Source: Terriglobia bacterium
GTDB taxonomy: Bacteria; Acidobacteriota; Terriglobia; Bryobacterales; Bryobacteraceae
Reading direction: 5' to 3'
Length of the DNA stretch: 39,904 nt
Assembly: GCA_010084195.1 (NCBI GenBank)
Contig: RGPS01000030.1
Coordinates: 1 to 39,904, forward strand
Part shown: in pieces, positions 1 to 8,187 of the stretch
Numbering within the stretch: position 1 is the stretch's first letter
Layout of the letters: the number at the start of each line of letters is the position of its first letter
Position numbers and translations under genes: made by a program
Notes under the pieces: model-generated
Databases searched by the model: none
Seen by the model: the letters and a program-made list of their open reading frames with translations, nothing else
Told to the model about the DNA's origin: nothing

Positions 1-125
1 CAGTTCCTTTCGCATGCGGCTCTGCGCCGCTGTCTTCACCTAACCGCAGCGTAATCCGCGCTGCTGCGTTCAGGCAACTGGTCGCTCCATCTTGACTAGT
101 CCGCTTCCCAAAACTCAACCAACCC

Positions 126-166
126 AAAAGGGCTCGCGCCGTTTTCATAACAGCGCGGGCCCTTTT
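126..166 (+). terminator. Intrinsic terminator-like hairpin upstream of the phosphonate operon
   Basis: A 14-bp stem (126-139 with 153-166, fully paired if one G-U pair is allowed) encloses a 13-nt loop. The A-rich left foot and T-rich right foot make it read as a terminator in both directions. It ends only 8 nt before the first gene of the phosphonate operon, so it probably closes a gene outside the window. Because it lies in the likely leader of the operon it could also act as an attenuator, which is only a guess. I recognise no gene in positions 1-125. Confidence 0.75.
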
Positions 167-174
167 GCTATTCA

Positions 175-1371
175 ATGAACATGCTCTTTCGCGGACGTTT
201 GGTACTTCCGGACAGTATCCTGCCCAACGGGACGGTCGAAGTCATCCGGGGCCGGATTCAAGCCGTGCGTCGCGGCGGTACCCGCGCAGCTGATATCGAC
301 GCGGGAGACGGCTACATTGTCCCCGGCTTCGTCGATATCCACGTTCACGGTGGTGCTGGTGCTGATTACATGGACGGCACGCCGGAAGCTGTTCGAACCG
401 CCAATCGCGCCCATGCTGCCCGCGGAACCACCACGGTATTCCCGACCACCACCACGGGCTCTCCGGAGCAGGTCTCGCGGATGCTCGCTGCCTGTAAGGC
501 GGTTAAACGGACCTGGAAGCCTGCACGCGACGGCGCTCGCATCGCCGGCGTTCATCTCTACGGGCCGTACTTTGCTGCGGACAAAGTTGGCTGCCATGCC
601 GTCGAAGGACGCCGTGACCCGACTCCGGAAGAGTTTAATCAATACTTCGAAACGGGTCTCGTCCGCATCGCCACCTGTGCGGCTGAACTTCCGGGAGCGG
701 AAGCCTTCTATCGGGCCGCCCGCGCCCGTCGCTGTCTGATCACCTGCGGCCACTCCAGTGCCACCTGGAGCGACATGGCCCGCGCCTTCACGGCAGGCAT
801 GCGGCACGTGGATCATTTCTGGTGCGCGATGAGCTCTGTGGCGTCCCTCCGCGCGCTGCACGGCACCCCGATGCAGGCAAGCATGGAGCAGTTCGTCCTG
901 GCGCATGAGGCGATGAGTACGGAGGTTATTGCTGACGGCCAGCACCTGGCACCTGAACTTCTGAACTTTGCTTATCGAATGAAAGGAGCCCATCGCCTCT
1001 GTCTGGTCACGGACGCCAATCGGGCGCTCGGCATGCCGCCTGGTCGGTACCGCTTCGGGCCCCGCGAAGACGGTTCCTGGTTTGAGAGCAACGGGCTGGT
1101 GGGGTTCGTTCCCGGAACTACCTCGCAACCTGCCAGTCTTGCCAGTTCGGTAGTCGCCCTGGAGACCATGGTGCGGAACATGGCTGCCGCCACCTCTGCG
1201 CCACTCCACGAGGTGGTTCGTATGGCGAGCCTTACGCCTGCAGAACGCGCAGGCATCGCCCGCGATGTGGGCAGCCTCGAATCGGGCAAAAGGGCGGACC
1301 TCGTCCTTCTCGACAAAGACCTCCGCGTGCGTCGCGTCTTCCTTGCCGGCTGCGAAGTTCCCGCGACGTAA
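175..1371 (+). CDS. NagA-like amidohydrolase (COG1820) in a phosphonate operon
   Basis: 398-residue metal-dependent amidohydrolase of the N-acetylglucosamine-6-phosphate deacetylase family; NagA removes the acetyl group from GlcNAc-6-phosphate in the cytoplasm. Seen: a short N-terminal beta domain, the HVHGG metal motif (His56, His58), His193 (GHSSATW), His214 (DHFWCAM), His257 (IADGQHL) and catalytic Asp280 (LVTDAN), all at NagA-like spacing. The oddity is GVHLYGPYF: Tyr129 stands where NagA has the metal-ligating Glu of HLEGPF. Length is close to the usual 380-400. It is the first gene of a plus-strand group whose other members handle aminophosphonates. The substrate may therefore be an N-acylated aminophosphonate or a phosphonate-bearing amino sugar instead of GlcNAc-6-P; that is inference. 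The ATG at 175 gives a normal N terminus; ATG 181 is an alternative. Confidence 0.85.
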   Translation: MNMLFRGRLVLPDSILPNGTVEVIRGRIQAVRRGGTRAADIDAGDGYIVPGFVDIHVHGGAGADYMDGTPEAVRTANRAHAARGTTTVFPTTTTGSPEQVSRMLAACKAVKRTWKPARDGARIAGVHLYGPYFAADKVGCHAVEGRRDPTPEEFNQYFETGLVRIATCAAELPGAEAFYRAARARRCLITCGHSSATWSDMARAFTAGMRHVDHFWCAMSSVASLRALHGTPMQASMEQFVLAHEAMSTEVIADGQHLAPELLNFAYRMKGAHRLCLVTDANRALGMPPGRYRFGPREDGSWFESNGLVGFVPGTTSQPASLASSVVALETMVRNMAAATSAPLHEVVRMASLTPAERAGIARDVGSLESGKRADLVLLDKDLRVRRVFLAGCEVPAT

Positions 1372-1437
1372 ACACTACCGTCATCGGCGCGAAATCACCC
1401 TGTAACTCCATCTGGCTATTCTCGGTGCAACAGCCGA

Positions 1438-2622
1438 ATGTTTCCCCGCGCTTTTGCCCTCAGTTGGATCGCTTACTTCGGCTTCTACCTCTGCCGGAAG
1501 AATTTCAGCGTGCTCATGCCCTATCTCAAGAGCGAGACGGGCATGACCTCGCAGGATCTGGCCACGGCGCTGTTCGCGTACAGTGTCTTCTACGCCCTGG
1601 GTCAGTTTGCGATGGGGCGGGCTGCGGACAGAATAGGCGCTCGCTGGGTGGCTGGAATCGGGATGCTGGTTTCCGCCGCCATGTCGAGCCTGATGGCGTG
1701 GCCAGCCTGGTTGGGCCTCGCCGGAGTGCTCGTCGCGCTCCAGGGCGTCAACGGTGCCGCTCAGGCTTGTGGCTGGCCCAGCGTTCTCAAAATGACACGC
1801 GATTGGTTTCCGGTGCGCAATCGCGGCGTCGTTCTTGGCTGGTGGAGCACTCACCTCGTCGCCGGGGGCTTTGTCGGAACCTGGCTGGCGGCCAGCAGCG
1901 CCGAAGCCCACTGGACTCGTGCCGCCTGGCTGCCGGCCATTGTCCTGGTCGTGATTGCTGGCCTGTTTCTGACGGGAGCCCGCGACAAAGAGGCTCCTCC
2001 GGATGCTCTGCCCAATCGTGGCAAACTGACCGTCACCAGACCCCTGGTCGCCATTGCCGCCATGTATTTCTGCGTCAAGGTGACGCGCTACTCATTTCTC
2101 TTTTGGCTTCCGCTCTATATGACGGAATACCTCCACTACGAGAAACCCCTGGCAGGTTACTCGTCTTCTGTCTTTGAACTGGTCGGGATCCTCGGTGCGC
2201 TCGGTGCCGGCTATGTGTCCGAACGACTCGGTGGGGCCAGGTTCGCAGTCGGTGCCGTCATGATGGTAGGCCTGGCTTTTCTCTGTGCGACGTACCCGGT
2301 TGTGAGCTCCCTTGGCTTCATTCCCAACCTGACCTGGATCGGCCTGATTGGCATGTTCACCTTCGGCCCTGACACGCTGATGGCTGCCGCTGCCCTTCAG
2401 GACGTCGTGCCTCCGGAGTCCACGGCTTCCGCTGCCGGCTTCGTAAATGGCCTTGGTTCCATAGGCCAGATCCTCTCCCCCTTCGCCGTAGCCTGGCTCT
2501 CATCACACTACGGGTGGGCATCACTGTTCGGCATGTTATCGATAGTAGTGTTCTGTGGCGGCATCGCGCTGTCCACGCAGTGCCTGAAAATCTTTGAACT
2601 CAAGCAGGAGGCTGTTTCTTGA
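1438..2622 (+). CDS. OPA-family MFS transporter, likely aminophosphonate importer
   Basis: 394-residue inner-membrane transporter with about 12 hydrophobic segments, of the organophosphate:phosphate antiporter family (GlpT, UhpT, PgtP). The family motif YLCRKNFSVLMPYL near the N terminus matches GlpT closely. Arg20 aligns with GlpT Arg45 and Arg217 (VTRYSFLFWLPLYM) with GlpT Arg269, the two residues that bind the phosphoryl group of the substrate. NRGVVLGWWST (128-138) is the cytoplasmic-loop motif of the family. The gene lies 66 bp downstream of the amidohydrolase and its stop overlaps the FAD enzyme by 4 bp, so it probably brings in the compound the operon degrades, in exchange for phosphate. 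Substrate choice is inferred from context. No strong ribosome binding site precedes the ATG. Confidence 0.88.
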   Translation: MFPRAFALSWIAYFGFYLCRKNFSVLMPYLKSETGMTSQDLATALFAYSVFYALGQFAMGRAADRIGARWVAGIGMLVSAAMSSLMAWPAWLGLAGVLVALQGVNGAAQACGWPSVLKMTRDWFPVRNRGVVLGWWSTHLVAGGFVGTWLAASSAEAHWTRAAWLPAIVLVVIAGLFLTGARDKEAPPDALPNRGKLTVTRPLVAIAAMYFCVKVTRYSFLFWLPLYMTEYLHYEKPLAGYSSSVFELVGILGALGAGYVSERLGGARFAVGAVMMVGLAFLCATYPVVSSLGFIPNLTWIGLIGMFTFGPDTLMAAAALQDVVPPESTASAAGFVNGLGSIGQILSPFAVAWLSSHYGWASLFGMLSIVVFCGGIALSTQCLKIFELKQEAVS

Positions 2623-3713
2623 AGCAAGTTGCCATTGTGGGGGCCGGAATTCTCGGCCTGGCCCATGCTTACACGTACGCAAAACGCGGCCACAAAGTGC
2701 GGGTCTACGAACGTTCGCCACGAGCGAGTGGTGCCTCGGTTCGTAACTTCGGCATGGTCTGGCCTATCGGACAGCAATCCGGCCTTTTATCCGACCTCGC
2801 GATGCGCAGCCGTGACCTCTGGGTGGAAGTTCTGCAGGAAACTGGCCTGCCCTACCTCCCCACCGGCTCCCTGCATGTCGCCTATCGTGATGATGAAGCT
2901 GCGGTGGCCCGGGAATTCGCAGAGCTCGAACCTCTCCGGGCTCGCTGGCTTGGCCCTGCGGACGTGCTGTCCCGCAGTTCCTCCGTCATCCCGGAAGGCC
3001 TGCTCGGAGGGCTTTGGAGTAAGCACGAACTGCTGGTAGACCCTCGGCTCATCCTTGCTTCTCTCCCGGCATTTCTGGAACAGAAATACGGCGTGGAATT
3101 CCACTTTTCCACCGCTGTCAGTGACGTAAGAAAACTCCCTGCCGATCTGGTCTATATTTGTTCAGGCGATGATTTCGAGACTCTTTACCCGGAAGTTTTC
3201 GCCAACAGCGGTGTGACTCGCTGCAAACTCCAGATGATGCGGACCGCAGCTCAGCCCGCCGGTTGGGAACTCGGTCCAGCCCTTGCCGCAGGGTTAACGC
3301 TGCGTTTTTATCAGTCTTTTAAGGTGTGCAGCACTCTGCCTGCTCTCGAAGCCCGCATTCAGGCCGAGATGCCCCTCTACAACAAGTGGGGCATTCATGT
3401 GATGGCTTCGCAAACTGCCGATGGCGCCATTACACTCGGCGACTCCCATGAATACGGCCTCGAAGTGGACCCTTTCAACAAAGAGGAGATTGATCGCCTC
3501 ATCCTCGACTACCTGAAGGGTTTTGCCCGCTTCCCCAATATGGAGATTGCTCAACGCTGGAACGGTGTTTATGCCCGCCACTTTGATCGTCCCTTCTTTT
3601 ACGAACAGCCGGAACCTGAGGTCTATATCGTCACCGCATCAGCAGGCAAAGGCATGACGGTGTCCTTCGGTTTGGCGGAAATGCTATATGAGAATCCGAG
3701 CCGTAATTTTTGA
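2619..3713 (+). CDS. FAD-dependent aminophosphonate oxidoreductase (HpnW/TIGR03364-like)
   Basis: 364-residue DAO-fold flavoenzyme. The N-terminal Rossmann motif VAIVGAGILGLAHAYTYA is at residues 4-21, with the acidic ribose-binding end at VYERS. The rest follows the amino-acid oxidase fold, ending in SAGKGMTVSFGLAE. It resembles the FAD enzymes found in phosphonate-degradation operons (TIGR03364), some of which have been shown to oxidise 2-aminoethylphosphonate or its N-methyl form to phosphonoacetaldehyde; I cannot tell which from sequence alone. Its product would be the substrate of PhnX, which follows directly. The start is a TTG at 2619, supported by a perfect AGGAGG at 2606-2611, seven bases upstream. 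It overlaps the transporter stop by 4 bp and phnX by 26 bp, a strong sign of translational coupling. Confidence 0.85.
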   Translation: MKQVAIVGAGILGLAHAYTYAKRGHKVRVYERSPRASGASVRNFGMVWPIGQQSGLLSDLAMRSRDLWVEVLQETGLPYLPTGSLHVAYRDDEAAVAREFAELEPLRARWLGPADVLSRSSSVIPEGLLGGLWSKHELLVDPRLILASLPAFLEQKYGVEFHFSTAVSDVRKLPADLVYICSGDDFETLYPEVFANSGVTRCKLQMMRTAAQPAGWELGPALAAGLTLRFYQSFKVCSTLPALEARIQAEMPLYNKWGIHVMASQTADGAITLGDSHEYGLEVDPFNKEEIDRLILDYLKGFARFPNMEIAQRWNGVYARHFDRPFFYEQPEPEVYIVTASAGKGMTVSFGLAEMLYENPSRNF

Positions 3714-4416
3714 TTGGGCCGGCACGGTGGTCGATTTTGGCTGCCATGCTCCGGTCGTCGTCCTGAAAGAGATCTTCGCCCGTCGCGGGGTGGAGTTGTC
3801 CCCTGAAGAGAGCCGCCACGCGATGGGCCTTCTGAAAATCGACCAGATCCGCGCCATTCTGCAGTTGCCCGGCGTGCGGCGGGCCTGGCTCGCGGAGCAC
3901 GGGAGGGAGCCGGAAGAAGGCGACGCCCGTGAACTGTTTGACTCGTTCATTCCTCTTCAGATGGACTGCATTGAAGCTTACTCCGACGTGATCCCCGGTG
4001 TCCCCGAACTGGTCGAAAACCTTCGTTCAGCCGGTATCAAAATCGGCTCCACCACAGGCTATACCCGGCCCATGCTGGACCGCCTGCTGCCCAAAGCCGC
4101 CGCGCAGGGCTATGCGCCCGACTGCATTGTTACGCCTGACCAGGTTGGTAAGGGGAGGCCGCATCCCTGGATGATCTTCGAAAATCTGCGATGCCTGGAT
4201 GTCTACCCCCCTGGCGCCTGTGTGAAAGTGGGCGATACGGAATGCGATATGCAGGAGGCGCTGAATGCCGGGCTGATCGCGGTCGGGGTCTGTGACAGCG
4301 CCAGCGATGCTGTTGTGCAGGGTAGTGCCTGGACCCGGAAGATGCTGCAGGCCGCCGGCGCACAGGTGGTGCTCCCCACAGCCCCGGATCTTTGGGCAAT
4401 CTGCGAGAAACTATGA
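3688..4416 (+). CDS. phnX: Phosphonoacetaldehyde hydrolase PhnX
   Basis: 242-residue haloacid dehalogenase-superfamily enzyme that splits phosphonoacetaldehyde into acetaldehyde and phosphate. Diagnostic residues are all present: nucleophile Asp9 in VIFDWAGT (the FDWAG form is typical of PhnX), the Schiff-base lysine Lys50 in MGLLKIDQ on the cap domain, the GSTTGYTRPM stretch, VTPDQVGKGRPHPWM, and the Mg-binding acid motif KVGDTECDM. Length is slightly below the 255-270 of better-studied PhnX. It starts inside the 3' end of the FAD gene (26-bp overlap) and its stop overlaps the next ATG (ATGA). It should complete the AEP to acetaldehyde plus phosphate route and acts in the cytoplasm. Confidence 0.95.
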   Translation: MRIRAVIFDWAGTVVDFGCHAPVVVLKEIFARRGVELSPEESRHAMGLLKIDQIRAILQLPGVRRAWLAEHGREPEEGDARELFDSFIPLQMDCIEAYSDVIPGVPELVENLRSAGIKIGSTTGYTRPMLDRLLPKAAAQGYAPDCIVTPDQVGKGRPHPWMIFENLRCLDVYPPGACVKVGDTECDMQEALNAGLIAVGVCDSASDAVVQGSAWTRKMLQAAGAQVVLPTAPDLWAICEKL

Positions 4417-4958
4417 CTGTCACTGAAGAAGTTCTTGATCTCTACCAACGCGGTGGCAACGATGCGTATTTCGGGGAAGATGTGACCCAGCTCCAGCACG
4501 CGCTCCAGGCGGCAGCCAGTGCCGTGGAGGCGCATGCCGATGATGAGCTGGTGGTCGCAGCGCTGCTGCATGACATCGGTCATCTGCTACCGGGCGACAA
4601 CTATCACGATGAAATCGGCGTGGTAGATCACGACCAAACCTGCATCGAGTGGCTCACCGCGCGGGGTTTTTCGGCAAGGCTGATCGCGCTGGTCTCCGGC
4701 CATGTCAGCGCAAAACGCTACCTCGTCACCACGCGGGCCGAGTACCGAAATCGCCTCTCGCCCACAAGCCAGCGAACCCTCGAACTACAGGGCGGTGCCA
4801 TGACTCCTGTGGAAGTGAAGGCATTCGAAACTCATCTGCATTTTCGCGATGTGCTTCGCCTGCGGGCGTGGGATGAACAGGCTAAAGATCCCGGTCGGAC
4901 AGTTCCGGGACTGGAGACTTATTTACCCCGAATCGAGCTGATTCTCGCCCAGGCTTAA
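4413..4958 (+). CDS. PhnZ-family HD-domain di-iron oxygenase, phosphonate operon type
   Basis: 181-residue HD-fold protein. Numbered from the ATG at 4413, it carries Tyr19, Glu22, His29, His53-Asp54, His57, His73, His97, Lys101 and Asp154. The spacing Y-x2-E-x6-H-x23-HD and the later residues match, from memory, the substrate and di-iron ligands of PhnZ (Y24, E27, H34, H58/D59, H62, H80, H104, K108, D161). PhnZ and its relative TmpB oxidatively cleave the C-P bond of 1-hydroxy-2-aminoalkylphosphonates, giving phosphate and glycine or betaine. PhnZ normally works after the hydroxylase PhnY, which is not in this window. The ATG overlaps the phnX stop; a TTG 21 bases upstream is possible but less likely. 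Its stop overlaps the convergent DUF2203 gene. Substrate is unproven. Confidence 0.87.
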   Translation: MTVTEEVLDLYQRGGNDAYFGEDVTQLQHALQAAASAVEAHADDELVVAALLHDIGHLLPGDNYHDEIGVVDHDQTCIEWLTARGFSARLIALVSGHVSAKRYLVTTRAEYRNRLSPTSQRTLELQGGAMTPVEVKAFETHLHFRDVLRLRAWDEQAKDPGRTVPGLETYLPRIELILAQA

Positions 4959-5395
4959 GTCAGCGTCTGGCCGCGGTGGTTCCGGATAAACTCGTCGTCG
5001 ATCTCTTTGCGACCGCCAAAACCTTCAGTCATACCGTGCCAGTACCGGATGTCGTCTTCATCCATGCGCCAGCAGATACAGATTTCTTCACCGTGGTACA
5101 GGGAAGGGAAGTCCACCAGACCCACACTCAGGTCCTTGACCTGAATACCGGCTTCTTCCAAACCTTCCATTGCCCTTTTCAGGCTCTGTGAACTGGAATC
5201 GTATTGCGCCTTCCACGACTCCACGGCAGCGGTATCCACAGCCATCCCGCCGGACATCAGAATCCTCTGCGAAAGGTTGCGCAGCCAGGCTTCCGCCTCT
5301 TCCGCACGGCTCCGGGATTCCACCGCTTCGCGAATGGAGCGACCGGCAAACGGCAGCATGCGCCGTGCTTCTTCGAGTGTGAAATAGCGGGGCAT
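4955..5395 (-). CDS. DUF2203 family protein
   Basis: 146-residue soluble, charged protein of the DUF2203 family (COG4911). The family marks are visible: an N-terminal YFTLEEARRMLPF, a helical charged middle that may form a coiled coil (about residues 18-85), GIQVKDLSVGLVDFPSL, ICICWRMDEDDIRYWH and a terminal GFGGRKEID. Function is unknown in the family. Its ATG follows the ispG stop with no intervening base (TAG-ATG), so it is translated with ispG. Its own stop overlaps that of the convergent PhnZ-like gene. Confidence 0.85.
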   Translation of the reverse strand: MPRYFTLEEARRMLPFAGRSIREAVESRSRAEEAEAWLRNLSQRILMSGGMAVDTAAVESWKAQYDSSSQSLKRAMEGLEEAGIQVKDLSVGLVDFPSLYHGEEICICWRMDEDDIRYWHGMTEGFGGRKEIDDEFIRNHRGQTLT

Positions 5396-6634
5396 CTAGG
5401 CGACCACAAGTTCCGCAACCGGAGCATAGTGCCCGGCCACATATACATTCAGAATCTGAATGAATTCAGCTACGATGGCGTCCCCACGCAGGGTCCGGGC
5501 CAGTTTGCCGTCAATGTAGACCGGCGCCACCGGCTCTTCGAAAGTTCCTGGCAGCGAGATGCCGAGGTTGGCATGCTTGGATTCGCCGGGGCCATTCACG
5601 ATACAGCCCATCACGGCCACCTTCATCTCTTCCACCCCGACGAACTGGTCTTTCCAGGTCGGCATCTGGTCGCGCAAATAGGTCTGAATCTGGTCCGCCA
5701 TGTCCTGAAAAAAGGTACTTGTGGTCCGGCCACAACCGGGGCAAGCCGTAACCTGTGGAGTGAAGCTGCGAATCCCCAGCGATTGTAGAATTTGCTGGCT
5801 GACAATCACTTCCTCGGTCCGGTCGCCATTCGGAAGGGGCGTCAGGGAGGCGCGAATCGTATCTCCAATCCCTTCCTGCAGGAGGACTGACAGACCGGCC
5901 GTCGTGGCCACGATACCCTTGGCCCCCAGCCCGGCTTCGGTCAGACCCAGGTGCAGCGCATGGTCCGACTGCCTGGCCAAAGCCCGGTATACATCGATCA
6001 GATCCTGCACGCCGCTGACTTTCGCGCTCAGGATAATCTTGTTGCGCGGCAGACCGTAGCTCTCAGCCGCCTCTGCCGACAAGATAGCGCTGGCCACAAT
6101 CGCTTCCAGCGTCACGCTGCGGGCATCCTTCGGTTCCGGCAACAGGTTGTTCTCGTCCATCATTCGGGTGAGAAGGGCACCGTCCAGCGATCCCCAATTT
6201 ACCCCGATCCGGACCGGCTTATCGTACTCAATCGCCGCTTCGATCATGGTGCGGAAATTATCGTCGTGCTTCTTGCCGATATTGACGTTACCGGGATTGA
6301 TCCGGTACTTCGCCAGGGCGCGTGCGCACTCCGGGTACTTCTTCAGCAGCAGATGTCCGTTGTAGTGGAAATCGCCAACAATCGGTACGCGAACGCCGAA
6401 CATGTTGAGCGTGGCTACAATTTTTGGGACTGCGGCGGCAGCGGCCTCGGTATTGACCGTGACGCGGACGAGTTCGGACCCGGCCTTTGCCAGGGCCATC
6501 ACCTGATTTACGGTGGACGTCACATCCGCCGTATCGGTATTCGTCATCGACTGAACGACGATGGGGTTTGTCCCCCCCACCCTGACGTTCCCGATTTCGA
6601 CCGTTACTGATTTGCGCCGTGCGATATCTGCCAT
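5396..6634 (-). CDS. ispG: 4-hydroxy-3-methylbut-2-enyl diphosphate synthase IspG
   Basis: 412-residue [4Fe-4S] enzyme of the MEP isoprenoid pathway that converts MEcPP into HMBPP. Seen: [16 protein letters not shown] near the N terminus (TIM-barrel start), [35 protein letters not shown], and the C-terminal cluster-binding part with Cys298 and Cys301 (ACPGCGRT), Cys344 ([11 protein letters not shown]) and Glu351. It is the short two-domain bacterial form, without the extra domain of plant and chlamydial enzymes. DUF2203 follows with zero spacing. Its start region faces the divergent tyrS about 85 bp away. Confidence 0.97.
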   Translation of the reverse strand: MADIARRKSVTVEIGNVRVGGTNPIVVQSMTNTDTADVTSTVNQVMALAKAGSELVRVTVNTEAAAAAVPKIVATLNMFGVRVPIVGDFHYNGHLLLKKYPECARALAKYRINPGNVNIGKKHDDNFRTMIEAAIEYDKPVRIGVNWGSLDGALLTRMMDENNLLPEPKDARSVTLEAIVASAILSAEAAESYGLPRNKIILSAKVSGVQDLIDVYRALARQSDHALHLGLTEAGLGAKGIVATTAGLSVLLQEGIGDTIRASLTPLPNGDRTEEVIVSQQILQSLGIRSFTPQVTACPGCGRTTSTFFQDMADQIQTYLRDQMPTWKDQFVGVEEMKVAVMGCIVNGPGESKHANLGISLPGTFEEPVAPVYIDGKLARTLRGDAIVAEFIQILNVYVAGHYAPVAELVVA

Positions 6635-6719
6635 GCAGTTACCATCCTACCAATTGGTGCGAAAAAGGCTGGGCTTCTCCTTACTGGGCGCCCTGGCAGG
6701 ATCGGGGCGTCCTGGTAGG

Positions 6720-8018
6720 ATGAAAGCAGTGTCTGATCAGCAAAAAAGCAGTTTTCTGGAAGAGCTTCGGTGGCGTGGATTTCTGGAGGCGACGACGAGC
6801 GAGGAGCTTGACGCGTTCCTGAATGGCGAGAAGCGAACGATGTATGTGGGGTTTGACCCTTCGGCTGACTCGCTGCATCTGGGGAGTCTGATTCCGGTGA
6901 TGGCGCTGGCTCATGCGCAGCGGCACGGGCATCGTCCTTTGGTACTGGTGGGCGGGGGCACGGGGCTGATTGGCGATCCGAGCGGCAAAGCCACCGAGCG
7001 CGTGTTGCTGACGGCGGAGACGACGGCTGAGAATGCGGTCGCGATCCGGGTCCAGTTGTCGCGGTTCTTCGACCTGTCTTCCGACGACAACGGGCTGCTG
7101 ATGAACAATGCCGACTGGCTGTGTTCGCTGAATCTGCTGGAGTTTTTGCGGGACATCGGGAAGCATTTCTCGGTGAACGAGATGATCAAGCGGGATTCGG
7201 TCCGGACGCGTCTGGAAGAGCGCGACCACGGCATCAGCTACACCGAGTTCAGCTACATGCTGCTGCAGGCTTACGACTTCCTGCATCTGTACCGCGCGGT
7301 GGGCTGCTCGATTCAGATGGGCGGGAGCGACCAGTGGGGGAATATTCTTTCGGGGCGCGAACTGATCCGGCGGATTGACGGGGGTGAGAGCGAGGGGATC
7401 ACGTTCCCTCTGCTGACGACGTCGACGGGGAAGAAGTTCGGGAAGACGGAAGAGGGCGCGGTCTGGCTGGATGCGAAGCGGACGAGTCCGTACCAGATGT
7501 ATCAGTACTGGCTGCAGACGGCGGATGCGGATGTGGTGCGGTATCTGAAGCTGTTCACATTCCTGGGGCAGGAGACGATTGACGCGCTTGCCGTGGAAGT
7601 GGCGGAGCGTCCGAATGCGCGCGAGGCGCAGAGGGTGCTGGCAGCGGAGTGCACGAGTGTGGTGCATGGCGCGGAGGCGGTGAAGGCGGTGGAGGCGGCG
7701 AGCAAGATTCTGTTTGGGGCGTGGGATGCTGAGCCGGCTGCGGATGTGGTGGCGACGCTGGCGCGGGAAATGCCTTCGACGACGATTCCCCGGAGTGAGT
7801 TGGAAGCGGGGATTCCGGTGGGCGATGCGCTGGTGCGGACGGGGCTGGCGGAGAGTAAGTCGGCCGCGCGGAAACTGGTGGATGGCGGCGGGGTTTATCT
7901 GAATAACGTGCGCGTGACGGCGGAGAAGAAGACCGTGACGGCGGCGGATATTGTTTGGCCGGACGCGATGCTGGTTCGGGCGGGCAAGAAGAATTACCAT
8001 CTCGTGCTGGTTGGTTAA
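6720..8018 (+). CDS. tyrS: Tyrosyl-tRNA synthetase
   Basis: 432-residue class I aminoacyl-tRNA synthetase that charges tRNA-Tyr. The HIGH-type motif is HLGS (residues 53-56), after YVGFDPSADSL. Tyrosine and tRNA contacts lie in YMLLQAYDF and GGSDQWGNI. The KMSKS-type loop is KFGKTEEGAVWLD, and a C-terminal S4 RNA-binding domain includes KSAARKLVDGGGVYLNN. The open frame extends upstream over the ispG start, but homology begins only here. ATG 6720 is chosen; GTG 6729 is a fair alternative because AGGA at 6717-6720 would sit eight bases before it. Third codon positions are strongly G-rich, unlike the phosphonate operon. Its stop overlaps the start of a gene fragment. Confidence 0.96.
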   Translation: MKAVSDQQKSSFLEELRWRGFLEATTSEELDAFLNGEKRTMYVGFDPSADSLHLGSLIPVMALAHAQRHGHRPLVLVGGGTGLIGDPSGKATERVLLTAETTAENAVAIRVQLSRFFDLSSDDNGLLMNNADWLCSLNLLEFLRDIGKHFSVNEMIKRDSVRTRLEERDHGISYTEFSYMLLQAYDFLHLYRAVGCSIQMGGSDQWGNILSGRELIRRIDGGESEGITFPLLTTSTGKKFGKTEEGAVWLDAKRTSPYQMYQYWLQTADADVVRYLKLFTFLGQETIDALAVEVAERPNAREAQRVLAAECTSVVHGAEAVKAVEAASKILFGAWDAEPAADVVATLAREMPSTTIPRSELEAGIPVGDALVRTGLAESKSAARKLVDGGGVYLNNVRVTAEKKTVTAADIVWPDAMLVRAGKKNYHLVLVG

Positions 8019-8187
8019 TGCTGCGGGTCGGGCTGCTGTTGCTTGCGGTCGCTTCGCTGCATGCGGCGGATTTGAATCGGGATGGCCTGGATGACGCGCT
8101 GGAGCAGAAACTCCTTGGGCAATTCTTGCCGGTGTTTCTGGTGAGCGGCGGGGAGTGCGATGTGGCTCCCGCAGAGTTTGTGGCCGG
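8018..8187 (+). pseudogene. 5' fragment of a secreted protein gene, cut off at about 8187
   Basis: The first 55-56 codons read as a proper exported protein: MLRVGLLLLAVASLHAAD is a signal peptide, then LNRDGLDDALEQKLL (a Ca-binding-like DxNxDGxDD start), a short hydrophobic stretch and SGGECDVAPAEF. After about residue 56 the reading frame runs into DNA that belongs, on the other strand, to a PhzF-like pseudogene, and it stops at 8264-8266. The start overlaps the tyrS stop (TAATG). I infer a truncated gene whose remaining part was deleted. It resembles, from memory, N termini of large uncharacterised secreted acidobacterial proteins, but no function can be given. Confidence 0.6.

Noticed and set aside
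92..120. A TTGACT box at 92-97 as a promoter for the phosphonate operon
   Set aside because: No -10-like hexamer lies at the right distance, and the terminator-like hairpin at 126-166 stands between it and the first gene.
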